From NCBI GenBank assembly GCA_013397075.1, contig VWZS01000850.1, positions 930,001 through 994,000 on the forward strand: a stretch of DNA of 64,000 nucleotides. The letters are read 5' to 3'. Below, in pieces: positions 1-11,500 of the stretch; position 1 is the first letter of the stretch, and the number at the start of each line of letters is the position of its first letter. Under the pieces are notes generated by a model. That model saw only the letters and a list, made by a program, of their open reading frames with translations. It had not been told where the DNA came from and did not search any database. Position numbers and translations under genes: made by a program. Origin of the DNA: Rhabdornis inornatus (taxonomy: Eukaryota; Chordata; Aves; Passeriformes; Rhabdornithidae).

Positions 1-1079
1 AGACCAGGAAACCTAATACGCTAAAAAAAACCCTTTTTTGTGTTTCATTTTTCATCCAGATATTTCCCAAACCCTTGGACCAGCAGAGCCCAGGAAGTGG
101 GAATGAGCAAGTTACTTGGGCAAGTGTGGAATCTACTTAGATGGACATTAACACCAGAGCAATTCACAGGAAACACTGCCAAAGTATGAAAACATCTCCT
201 CCCAAATACTGAAATCATAGAGAAATCAATGCCTAGAAAAATGGATGTGTCAGACAGCTGTGAATCTTTGTTGCTTGTTACTCACATCCTCTAGCTTTAC
301 CCAGTGATAGTTCCACCCTACAGGCTGTCACCACAGGAGAAGCAGACTTGGGCAAACTGATGCATGAATTTAAGTACAGTTATTCTAGTATCGCCTTCTG
401 GGTGGTTAAAGTTAGCCTACATCAAAAGGTTTTGGTTTGTTGTTTTGGTTTTTTTTTCCAATTTAGCATACGTTAGAAAAACATTTATGTTAATTGCTTC
501 TGTTCTAGAATTAGTGTTTACACCCAAAATACACAGATACTTCCATGGCAATGCTGAGAATTTTTCTTGCAGACACAGTTGCTCTAGGCATAGATTCTGC
601 AAACACAGAACAAAAAGTTGGTCTGCATCCTAAGAGTTTTACAATTGGATCCCAAGTCCAAGAGACGACCAACTGATAGATGAATACGGGGAAACAATGA
701 CTTAGCACGGTTTGATCATCCTCATATTAACTGCTAAAACTTCCTCTGTGCCAAAAACTTCTCATTTTGAGGCCTTCCTGTTAGGCTTTCTTAACTGAAC
801 TGCATCTGGAAGGTTTGTGCTGCAAAATCTGTTTGTGTGTTTTTCCCACAAATACGTTTTTTTTTTTTCCTGCATACAATAAAACAACAATTCAGCCTTC
901 CTCCAGTGTGATGCCAAAGACCAGATCCAAACCTCTCTCAGACTGATAAAAGGTCAAGCTGACAGCAGGCGTTGGACCTGACCCAGACAAAGGGGTAGTC
1001 CAGATCGACATGCTAATTTAGGACCTGATCCTGTAAACTTTGATTACAGTGGGATTTTATTACAATGACAGAATTGCAC

Positions 1080-1195
1080 AAGTTGGAGATGGGAAAAATC
1101 AATTAGGTCATCTAGTCTATTTGTTGCCAGTGTAGAATTGTTCTCTGCTGCACATGTTGTTAGTGTTCTGCCATTAGATATTTTAAATATCTGAA
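1080..1195 (-). repeat. Ancient CR1/L3-like LINE fragment
   Basis: The text running from gagatgggaaaaatcaatta through ggtcatctagtc and on to ttaaatatctgaaac resembles, from memory, the antisense 3' part of old CR1/L3-type LINEs common in sauropsid genomes. It is heavily diverged and has no recognisable terminal repeat. I could not align it to a consensus, so the family name is tentative. Confidence 0.4.
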
Positions 1196-1530
1196 ACATA
1201 AAGACATTATTAAGGATACCGGGTCTGGATTTTTAGGAATCAGTTTATTTTTAAAGAAGTATACTTAAGTTCAACTTGTTGTGAGTAAAGCATTTTTCAT
1301 CATTCACTTTTTTCAGTATACTTAAACTATTCAAATACAGTCTTCTGTTTGTGATATTAGCAGCTTTTGAGAATACTCATGATGTTACAGGAGATTAACC
1401 TCCTAAACTGAACATGGCTAAATAACAAATGGGTTATGTTAGGAAACACAGAAAATGTCACAACTGTCAGATTGGGAAATATGGAAAAGAATAGTAATAT
1501 AGACACACAGAAACACAAATACTTACAGAT

Positions 1531-1546
1531 ATGTGTGTGTGTGTGT
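1531..1546. repeat. Short (TG)n dinucleotide run
   Basis: Eight TG repeats. A minor simple repeat of marker interest only. Confidence 0.8.
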
Positions 1547-4009
1547 ATTCTGGGTAATTTCTTATATATTGGCGTCTTTCTGTGTGCCTTGCCAACTGTG
1601 CTTGCCCTTAGTTTGTACAGAAAAAGAGAAATCTGGAGCAAAGGCTGTCATGATTTGGGGTCCTGTGTGGTGCCAAGAATATTGTGGGTGTTTAACAAAT
1701 AGTAGATGTGTCAGGTTGTGCAACCATTACTCAGGACTCCTGCTCCAGTCCTCCAACCCTTCTGCCTTCCCATTACTGACCCAGATCTGTGGGGAAGCTG
1801 CCAGGGATGGTGGTGAAGTTTGACCTATGCCATCTACACCCTGATCAGTACCTTAAAAATAAGGATATGTATTGGGCACAGTATGCTTTGTTTTCAAGTT
1901 ATATATCAGAAGTAATCCAGGGCCTTTATTCCTTTACTGTGTTTCCCAAGTTGAAAAGGCAAATTAGTGACTCTTTTGTTCACTTACACAAACTATTTCC
2001 AGTCTAGAGAAGAATGACAAAGGGTAAGCATTCAGCTGTCCTGTTCACATGGCTAGTTTTTATGACTAGAGTGCCATTTTAAGCAAACACAATATAAGCT
2101 ATTAATTGAATATTAATATTTTATTTGGGATATAATCTGAGGATCCTGAGGCCACCTTTTTTCCCAATACAATGTATTAGCTATATGGAAAACTGAAATC
2201 AACATTTTCTAGCTGTGGGAGTTTGCATGGAGAAACCAACAGGCAGGAATTACAATAATGAAAACACCACACTATTACTCTTTGACTAAAGGATTACTCT
2301 CCTTAAAAAAAAGAAGCAAAACAATACCTAGATGATTTTACAGACTCCTGCTGCTGACTTCATTGCAGCTCAGTAAAACAGACATATTTGACTTTCCGGC
2401 AGCACGCAGACCATCAGCCATTCTTTCCCTCCCCACCCTCTTTAATAAACCCCAAAACAGAGAGGCGCATAAAACCACCCTGGAAACTGTTTCCGACTCA
2501 TCTGTTTCTCTTGCAAGGAAACACTACATCCAGCTCCCTCCACAGTGTGTGCTGCTGCTGGCTCCTCACGTCTCCGAGCCTGGTGAGGGGAGGCTTCTTG
2601 CATGCTGGATCCCCCAAAACTGATGGTGCACTGACCGCAGGCCCAGGCACAGCTGTGCAGCCCCGCACAGCCCAGCCCGGTCGCTGGCTCTGCCTCCCCA
2701 GGGCTGATGTCAGCCTGAACTTTGCCGCTGATATCTCATCCATCGGGATGAGCGACATAAACAGAGAATTGCACGCCAGAGTTTTGCTCTGGAACAAGCT
2801 CCTTCCACACATTTCAACAATATAAATCTTCCCCTTTTATCGCAGAACGGCAGTAACTGTTTATGGGTTCAGTTTGTTATTGTTGTTGGGTGGTTTTCTT
2901 CCCCCCTAATGGGGCTGGTTTGTGGAGGCACCCAGGCTCCTGGCGTCCTCTCACCCTGCCGCTTTTTGGATCCTGTCTTGAGTCAAGGCACAGCTTTTGT
3001 TTTCTCCTCGGTCTATGTGTCTGCCCCTCTTCCACAGCAAATAAACCACCTCTTCCCCCCGCTGCTGGTCACTCATGCATACCCTGCCCTACTGCTTGGC
3101 CCTCGGTTGGTGCACACTGCACCAGTTTTGCTGAGGCTCTTGGGTGACCCATGCAGTCCCCGGGGCTGTCTCCCAACACATCTGTCCCATGCATCTCTGC
3201 TGAAGCAGGGACACAGCAAAGGGAAGAGGCTGGAGAGACAGTGAGCAGAGTTTCTCACTCGTACTTTGTCAGGGCAAGGAGAGGGAGTGCACTCCCCATT
3301 TGTTTAATGTTTTCCTTATGTTTCTCGCAGAGCGTTTATTTTTTGACATGCTTTCTCTGCCCACTGGTGCTAATGCTGCTCGAGTGAGTTGGCTGGCTAG
3401 CTGCAGGTTGGCTCACATACATGTCCCATCCTTTCTCCACTGCCTTGTTTATTTATGCCACTCGCCTGACTCGCTTAGCTATTTATACACACACACAAGC
3501 GCACAAGTTTCAATCTCCAATGAAACAAAACATTGAGACAAATTCACTTTCTTCATGTCAGGGTAGCCCCTAGTTTTGTCTGCTGAACGATTTTTATTTT
3601 ATGCCTCTCTGGCAATCCCACCCCATCCGGCTCAAGTATCCTGGATTAGAAAGACTTTCCCCAGAGTCCTTTTCAAAGGGAGCCTCCCACAGACCTTTAA
3701 ATCCCCCACATTTTATGGTGCCGATATTTAACAGCTCTGAGAGGGACAGAGGGGGGAGAGAGCGCGCAAAACAGTTACAAATAAGGGTGGCCGCTCCTCA
3801 CACCACTGAGGTTCTTGATGCGATCAGCGCCGGTTTACTCAGCTCACTTTCTCATCCCAGCGATAGACACCGAGATAAGAAGGCAAGCGAGAAAAGGCTC
3901 AGCGAAGTTGCCAGTTTTACCTCAAATCAACCTCACCATCCCCTATGTAGCCTTCCCCTTCATCCCAAAAGGAAAGTCTTGTCGGAGAGAAGAAACGCGG
4001 TACCCTTCT

Positions 4010-5165
4010 GTCAAACAGGCGGCCTGGCTTGGCCGAGGTGCAGCTGAGCTGTGCCCCTGCTGCCGGCGCTCCTCTGAGGGTCCCGGGGCACGGGCGGGAG
4101 CTGCCGTGGTAACCCCGGGCTCACGGCTCTGCTCGACCCCAGCCCGGGGCCCGCCCCGCGTCTCGCCTGCCGCCAGCCGGCCGTGCGGACGGTCCCCGGC
4201 CCCGGCAGGACATGCGGGTTTGCTCTGTCCTGGCCCACTGGAGAAGCCACCCCGGAAAACGGAATACCCCTGCCCAGGGGGGAAAGGGCACAGCGGAGAA
4301 AATCCCGAGAGGCTGGAAACCCCCCAACGCCCCACTCCAATCTCCCCACCTCCACTGCGAGCCGGGATGTAAGGGGCAAATTCGGGGAAGAGAGGGTGCG
4401 GCGCGGTGTCCCTCTCCGCAGGGAAGGGGCTGAGCACCCCGCCCCGTCCCCCCGGAGAGTGGGGGCGGCCCTCCCCACGGAGGGGCCGGGGCGCGGGGGG
4501 CAGCGGCATCTCCGCGGTGACCCCGGCAAGGCCGGCGGCGGAGGGGAGGCGAGCGGAGACTTGCGGGCGGGGGCTGCCAGCGAGGCTGCACAGCCCTACT
4601 GCCCGCGGGCCCCGCTGCCGGAGGATGCTCGGGCGCCGATGCCCCGAGAGGGCTCGGCCGGGAGCGGGGAGCCTCCTCCCGCCGTGCCTGGGCGCTGGGG
4701 CTCGCCTCCTCCCGGCCCGCCCCGCCCCGGGGCCTCTCCCCCGGGGCCCCGCTCAGGAGCAGCTCCCGCATGAAGCCCGGGGGCTCCTGGTCGGCGGGCG
4801 GGAGAGCCGGGGGGGCCCGGCCCACCTGCGCCCGGAGGCTGGCGGTGCCCGCGGCGCAGAGCGCGGCTGCTCCGNNNNNNNNNNNNNNNNNNNGGCGGCG
4901 GGGCTGGGTCCTCCCTCTGCCCCCCCGCCGCTCCCGCCCTCGCACACTCCTCTCCCACCGCCATCCATCCATCCGTCCTGTCGGCACCTCGCCCGCCCGG
5001 CGCACACACGGGCGCGCACAGCCGCACGCACCCCGGCACCCTCACAACATGCTGCCGGCCACCGGCCCGGCATGGACCCCGGCGGCGGCTGCTCGGCTCC
5101 TCTCCGCTGCTGACTGCCCTCTGAGGTTTGCGGCAGGTAGCGGGGCAGACTGCTGGAAAGTGCAA
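4010..5165 (+). promoter_or_regulatory. RSPO3: CpG island over the RSPO3 promoter and 5' UTR
   Basis: Base composition switches sharply near 4.0 kb to very GC-rich DNA dense in CpG (for example gcgcggggggcagcgg near 4490), continuing to about 5165, some 300 bp short of the RSPO3 start codon. I see no convincing TATA box, consistent with a dispersed CpG-island promoter. The transcription start cannot be placed from sequence, but most likely lies in the last few hundred bases. The island contains a 19-N gap. Confidence 0.75.
4875..4893. other. Assembly gap (19 N)
   Basis: A run of 19 N inside the CpG island. Its true length is unknown. Frames crossing it cannot be trusted. Confidence 0.98.
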
Positions 5166-5168
5166 TAG
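5049..5168 (+). other. Candidate upstream ORF in the RSPO3 leader (39 codons)
   Basis: The ATG at 5049 has A at -3 and opens 39 codons (MLPATGPAWT...) ending at TAG 5166-5168. A second ATG at 5072 (G at -3, G at +4, good context) opens a 13-codon frame ending at TGA 5111-5113 in another frame. Either is a uORF only if transcription starts upstream of it, which is not shown. Such uORFs usually lower translation of the main frame. Confidence 0.35.
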
Positions 5169-5185
5169 GAAAAGCGAAGGGGAAG

Positions 5186-5272
5186 GGAAGAAAAGAGAAA
5201 AAAAAAAAAAAAAGGAAGAAAAAAAAAAAAAAAAAAAAAGGAAGAAAAAAAAAAAAAAAAAAAAAGGAAGAA

Positions 5273-5304
<32 letters not shown>
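5186..5304 (+). repeat. Purine-only 26-bp tandem repeat (GGAAG plus about 21 A)
   Basis: Purine-only DNA. The GGAAG blocks begin at 5214, 5240 and 5266, exactly 26 bp apart, with a degenerate fourth unit (single G) at 5292 and a related GGAAG at 5186. It lies about 160 bp upstream of the RSPO3 start codon, so it is probably in the 5' UTR. A tract like this is prone to slippage and to sequencing error. Its frame happens to be open and in phase with RSPO3, which would create a false poly-Lys/Glu extension in gene models. Confidence 0.9.
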
Positions 5305-5466
5305 AGCAAAACCCATCAAGCCGGCCAAGCCCAGCTTTGGATCTCAGTGCAGGTATTTCTGCTGCTGTGTTCATCCCTTGCCGCCTACCACCCCGGTTTA
5401 TTATTTCTTTTCTTAAGGAAAGAAAAAAAGGACGAAAAGGAGAAGTCGAACTCTCAAAGGGTTACT

Positions 5467-5563
5467 ATGCAATTGCGACTGATTTCTTGGTTTTTTATCA
5501 CTTTGAACTTTATGGAATACATTGGCAGCCAGCACGCCTCCAGGGTACGGCGACAGGGAAGAA
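5467..5563 (+). CDS. RSPO3: RSPO3 coding exon 1: signal peptide and basic linker
   Basis: Codes residues 1-32 plus the first base of codon 33. The reading begins MQLRLISWFF, is hydrophobic, and ends in a short Arg-rich linker (RVRRQGR). The donor is agaa|gtaagt, a near-perfect consensus, leaving phase 1. The ATG at 5467 has A at -3 and C at +4. Compared with the human protein as I remember it, the NAS sequon just after the signal peptide reads HAS here, so that potential glycosylation site is missing. The frame stays open far upstream through the purine tract, but that extension would bury the signal peptide. Confidence 0.96.
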
Positions 5564-8500
5564 GTAAGTGCGAAGAGATTTATACTTTGATAACTTCTGC
5601 TTCCTCTCGTTGTGCTGTTCACCTGTCCGGGGGGTTCCGTGCCCCCGGTGCCCGGGCGAGTGCGCTGGGAACTAAATCCCGCGTCAGCGGCGCGGCCGAG
5701 CTGATTTGCAGGCAGTTTCATTCAATTGGAGGGATAAAGGCGATTTTTGACCTCTCTGTGCTCTTCTTTCTCACCTCACCGGGATGAGCAGCGCGGGCTC
5801 TGGGAAGACCTGCGTCTGGTGCTTTACACTTTAGTGTCTGGTAAAAGGGAACGTCCTTTCTTAGGTCTTTCCTCTTTTTGAAGGGAAAGGGCGATGACAC
5901 GTCAGGTAACTTTTTGCCGGTATGTCCTAAGCGTCTTTCTCCATCCCGGGCAAGAAGCCCCCTTTCCAAGAACGGGCAGTACAGATTTTCCAGATTAAGC
6001 CTGGAGATGCGCTTAATTTTCCAGATTAAGCGGTGATGCGGAGAGTGGCTGGGGTGTCGCGGCTCCGTCCGGCCCGTTGGCTTTCAGCCTGCTCTGGCCA
6101 CTAATCACTCATTGCCACCGTCCTGGGACTGTGGCCCCTGATTTTTTTAAGATTTTAATTTTAATCTCATGGGATGAGGCTAGTCCATCCCTTCTGATTT
6201 AACCGGCCCCGGCCCATTTCCGCCCGGGTACGGGGCAGAGGCAGGAGGCAGGCGGGGGTCCGGGGGGCGAGGGGCAGTACCCAGGGTGCTGGCAGAAGCT
6301 CCCTGTCCTCCGTGAGGGTTAGAGAGGAGATCCCCCCGTCACCGGGGAGGAAAGAACCGGGAGGCAGCAGCGAGTCGCCCCCTTGGGAAGTCGCTGTCCA
6401 GGTCGCGGGGCGCTGCCACGGTCAGGCGGTCTCTGGCTCCGGCGTGAGCCCGAATCTGCGCTGACACCTCCGGCAGTGCCGCCGGTCGGAGCTCTGCCGT
6501 GACCCTGCCGCAAGAAGCCGTGGATGAGGCGGGATGCGGCAGCAGAGCCCGCCGGGACGTGCCCCCGACCCGGCCTCGCCAACCCGCCTGAATCGGACCC
6601 GCCGCTCTTTCTGGGGAGGAGGCATTTTCTGCGCACCTACCGCGGCGGGGCTGCTCGTGCCTGTCCGCTCTCCCTGACAGCTGCAGACACCGAGGAAATG
6701 TCATGAAACACAGCAGCCTGCATTTCATCAGCAAGAAGTAACTGAGTTACTTCCTCAGGGAGGGGAGGTACTATTATTTTAATTTTCTCCTGCTCAGCCT
6801 TCGCTCCTTTGCCCTGCTTGGCACGGCTGGCCCTTGAAAGCCTCCTTTGTATGGTTTGCCTTCTGCAAACAAGGTTTGATTCACCTAAAGTGCCCCTAAA
6901 GCGGAGCTGAGGACGAGAGAGACCGGGGCTCCAGCCCTCCGATCCCCACGGCCTTGCAGCGAGGGAGCACTAAGGGCTAAGTAAAACATGTCAGGGCATC
7001 CGATTTATTATCCTTGGCAAGGGAGGGCTCCGCAGCCTCCATCACTTCCCACCCACTCCTTTAACCCCTGGCAACCGCGGGCCCGCAAGCTGCGGCTGCC
7101 CCTCACCCCCAGCCGTAGGGGAACCCCGACGGGAGCGGCGGAGGTTGAGCCCCGGGCTGGGGGCACGGCAGGGCTCAGGGGACAGGGTGCCCCCGCGGGG
7201 CGAGGGTCGCGGAGCGGGGCCCCCTCCTCGCGGACTCGCTCCGGCACCTGGAGCGCGGCGCGCCGGGCCAGCGCCGGGCCGGCGGCGACCTCTGCNCTGC
7301 CCCGCTTTCGCCAGGAGAAGGCAGGTCTGCCTCCCGTCCCTGGCCGCTCGCAGCGCTGGGCGCAGGGCAGCCGCCGCTCCCGAGCGGCGCGGCAGACGCG
7401 CTGTGTGTGCTCTCCGGCAGCGCGCCGTCCCACCTCGCTCGTCCTCAGACAACCTGCATAGCAGGGCAGCCTTCGGGAAATAGAGGAGGAAGTGCTGGCC
7501 GCGAATGTGTAGCTGGTTGGTACACCGCGGAGAAGGTACCGAGCACTTGCTCAAAGTTTTATGATTAAAATGCGAGAGTTAAGACAAATTCAGAGCAGAG
7601 CAAGTGTCTGGAAAACCACAGCTGGCGGATCAGAATGGAAATCTGCCTCGTTATTTTGGCAGAGAAGGAAAAAAGCCTTTCAGGACACTTCACCTGGACG
7701 TGTTATACATCGCCTACTGGAAGAGGTCTTGAAATCCAGCTAGTTGTAAAACGTGATTTGGCATATATAGTGGTTACTTGGTTTGAAGCAAAAAATTAGA
7801 ACTAGTGCTTATGAAAGTAATTATAAAAGTGGTAACGATCACTTGCACTAATCACTTTGTCTTTAAAAACCTACGAATCGCTGTTAGTGAATAGTGAAAC
7901 TTGAAATAAATTATAGTGTGTAGATAAAGAAGACACCTGTCAAATTCATCTGCTGTGTGGAAGACTTTCCCTGGATTTCTGTCTCTTTTGCTCAGATAGT
8001 CTCCTTTAATCATAAATCATAAGCACTTATCTAGGGAAATGTTTTTAAATTTCTCTTTAACCTACTTATTTTTAAATATAGTACAAATAACTTCCCATCG
8101 AGCAGTCAGTGAGTCCATGTTACTTTGTTTTGTTTATTAACAGAGTCCTCCATTCCATGTATTATATTGTAGACTTACATATTTTATCATAAAGAAATTA
8201 TAAAATCTGAACTGACTAATCCAGAATATGCCATGCCAGACTCCCAGCTGGTATAAATTGAAGTTCCTTTGTTAATTATCCCATCAGAAGGATCTAGTCC
8301 TGAAGCATTACTTATTTGGTACCTATTGCCTATCCTTACTATGAGAAATTTCTAGTTTGCAATCCTTTTGGTCTCCAAACTCCTACTGAATTTTCTAGTT
8401 GGGGAATCCAAAATTTCTGTCCCATGATCAGTAGTAAAGATACAGTTGGCTGTGGAGAGATAAAACTCCTCTGAAGTCAACAACAAAGTGCAGACAGATG

Positions 8501-11500
8501 TTCAGGTCCAGAATTAGACATAGAACACGATCAATAAAAGTTTAAAAGCAAACATACCATTAGCAGGGAAATTTATGGCTTTATTCTGATAAGAGCAATT
8601 AAGATTAACAATGTTGCCTGCTTGAGTCTTACAAGACAGAGTAATATGCAACTGAGTATAGACTAGCATACCAATAAATACGAATATCTGTGTATTGGCC
8701 AGTGACTGCAGTTTGCTCAGAAAAAAAAGAGGATCAAGTCAATAGTTACAAAATATATTGGCTCTGCAGGCCACTAGCAACCCCCAAAATTTAGTACTGA
8801 CAGTTATGTACATCTCTCACTGACCTTCTAATAGTGAAAAATGAAGTATTATTTGCTGCGGGTCTGTGAGTGACCGGCAGACCGTTTGCCATGACCCTGT
8901 GGACTAGCAGTAAGCCCTGGACTAAATCTGGAAATCTAGAATGAGCAAAGTGATAGAAAATTCTATTTTTCTACCACACTCCTACATTTGTGAGTAAAAT
9001 AACATGTATGACTTTATGGAAATGCAGTTTGGATGTAGAGCTCCCATGATTATTGGTAGCCCATCAAATTGCCTCCTGCCTTTCACTATAACAGCATGTC
9101 CAGGATAGCCAGTGGTCCTTCCTTCCTTCCTTCCTCCCTCCCTCCCTCCCTGCCTTCCTGCCTGCCTTCCTGCCTGCCTTCCTGCCTTCCGGCCTTCCTC
9201 CCTGCCTTCCTGCCTGCCTTCCTGCCTGCCTTCCTGCCTTCCTTTCCTGCCTGCCTTCCTTCCTTCCTTTCCTGCCTTCCTTTCCTGCCTTCCATTGATC
9301 CTCTGTCCATTCCGCTGCTGATGTGGGACTGCAGGTCTTCCAGCATCTGCTTCTGGTCACAATCACTAGTGGAGGGCTCCAGTCTGCAAACACTCTGCAT
9401 CTCTGGCTTGGTTTGCATTCAACTACTTAAAAACTCAGAATCGGGGAGGTGTGTAACAGCCCGTTTATAAACAACTATATAAATTAAAACAAACCAGGAA
9501 AATACTGACAAAACACCAACTGGTAAAATTGTATCTTCAGTGTTTTTATACTCTTATGCAGGGTGTAATTCACATGGAGGTAGAATGTCAGCAAGAAAAA
9601 AGGAATTACATTATTAGTTAAAATAACACTTAATTGTAGAAGCAATTCTTTTAATAGTTCACCACCTATGTATATTCTTGATATCTATATGTATGTTTAG
9701 GGTTGGCGCATCACAGATGGCAGTACTACAGAGTGGGTATGTAATATAGATGTTGTTACCAAGTTTTAAATACACAAATAATTTTGTATCTCAGTGCAAC
9801 ACTTTAAAGCAGAAGTTAGACAAGCAAGCAGGCATCAAGCAGCCCCTCTTGGACAGGGCTGAATTACAGTTAGTTCTCTTTCAAAGTATTTGTATGCTGC
9901 TGATTGTTTTTTTCTGTGATGTCTCCATATTAGTACTGTGAGGGTAAATACTTTGCAACCTTTTTTTTTTTTCTTTTTTTACAATGAAACTATATTTCTC
10001 ATTTTTTGGATGAGAATCTATCCTTTCAAAAAGACACAGTAAAATTCCTATTGCAGTCATTGGAAGCAGAAGCTGTTCCATTCTATTGTTGAAAACTGTG
10101 AACATATCTCACTGTAGTAATACCTTAAAAAATTAAATATCAGCAAACCAGTACCAATCACTGAAAGCTTTAGAAGCATGATAGGGATAGACTGCTTGTG
10201 TTGTTTTGTTTTTTTTTAATAACTCTATATGTATGTAAATCTGTGCCTGATCATACCAGCATATGTGGAACAAAAAGTGTTCTTGTCCCAGGAGACTAAA
10301 GGACATTACTGACCAGTTCCCATTTCATACCTGACGTCTGAAAGGGTGATAATTTCGATTCTTTTTTCGATGACTTGCTGAAGACATTTCTTATACTGTA
10401 TAAAATTCATTTTAGACTTTAAATACACATATAACCACAACTTTTCAAAGACATTGATGTAGGATGGTATACCTGAAAATACATGAAAAGTCCTATTTCT
10501 TTCTGCAGACAGAATAAAATATTGCTGTTTTTAGTGAGATTATTTTAGAGCTTGAGCCTGCCTCTTTTGCTTTCAGTGGAGAAAGTCCTATGGACTATGC
10601 TGGAGCTGAAGTGAGCTTTTTTCTGCAGGAGCTCAGGATACATTTTGAGTTCGGAAGAAATCCCATACTAAAATACTTGCAAAATTGCATGATTCAAATA
10701 TGTACAGCCCCTAAAGATGATAAAACAATGCCTCTTACCTTTCAAAACTATGATACTTAAGCTGCTTGGAAGACAGTCTCTTTCTTAATCATATGAAAAG
10801 TACAACTATTTTACTACTTTCACCTATTGAGACAACTGAAGCCAAACAAGTTAACTGAGACTAATTTCTTCTTTTGAACTTTGCCTCCAGTGTACCAAGC
10901 TTTTGCCAATCTCCATTCTGCTGTTTCTACTTGATATATGTTTTTCACTGGAGATGATGGAAGTTATACCTGGTAAAATCTGAGCTAGAACTCAAAAATC
11001 AGACTTACCCATTTTCTCTTGCTTAGCATGCTCATTTTACTCTCTGGTTTGCAAAGCAAGTGTACTGGCTTGACCACTGCACTTTATCGCTAACGTTAAC
11101 AAGCTGCCTGTCATTTCATACTCAATCATTTATAGACAGTGACTACCACCAACACTCCTCCATTAAAACTATGGATGCTCTTAAGAATGATTTTTCCCCT
11201 GCAGTGAATTGTCCCTTTTGCTCAAAACTAAATTAGAAGTTGCGAAAGCTTGGTGGAGGATATATAAAAGCTAATAGAAAAATAATATTTTTGTCTCACT
11301 TCTAATTTTGGAGTCTGAACTACTCAAAATCACTTTGCCAATTTTTTTACCAAAACAATTCTGAACGAAGAAATCTTATCAGATGACAAAAGGCAGCTGA
11401 AACCATGTACGTTTTTATACAAAAGTCTGTCTGTCTGCTATCACCACAAACAATACTTCAGAAAAAAGTACTCAGAGAATATTTATTAGTGCAAAATGTA

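Larger units (their letters stand above)
1..4009. other. Upstream flank, no supported gene
   Basis: About 4 kb of mostly AT-rich non-coding DNA that becomes more GC-rich from about 2.3 kb towards the promoter island. It contains two ancient repeat relics near 1.0-1.2 kb, a short GT run at 1531-1546, and poly-T and poly-A stretches. The open frames here are short, overlap one another on both strands and resemble no protein I recognise. A TCF/LEF-type TCAAAG lies at 3673-3678, which may be chance. Confidence 0.6.

Noticed and set aside
2388..2825. 145-codon frame upstream of the promoter
   Set aside because: It overlaps an antisense frame, has no domain or splice context, and lies in moderately GC-rich DNA where chance frames are common.
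4121..5113. Long open frames on both strands of the CpG island (up to about 290 codons)
   Set aside because: Stop codons are rare in GC-rich DNA, the frames cross an N gap, they overlap one another on both strands, and the products are Pro/Arg/Gly-rich without domains.
5128..5466. In-frame N-terminal extension of RSPO3 through the purine tract
   Set aside because: The frame is open only because purine-only DNA has few stops. It would add a poly-Lys/Glu segment ahead of the signal peptide. The ATG at 5467 gives exact agreement with known RSPO3 starts.
9064..9418. Pro/Leu/Cys- and Gly/Arg/Lys-rich frames over the microsatellite
   Set aside because: They are translations of the tetranucleotide repeat and carry no independent coding signal.
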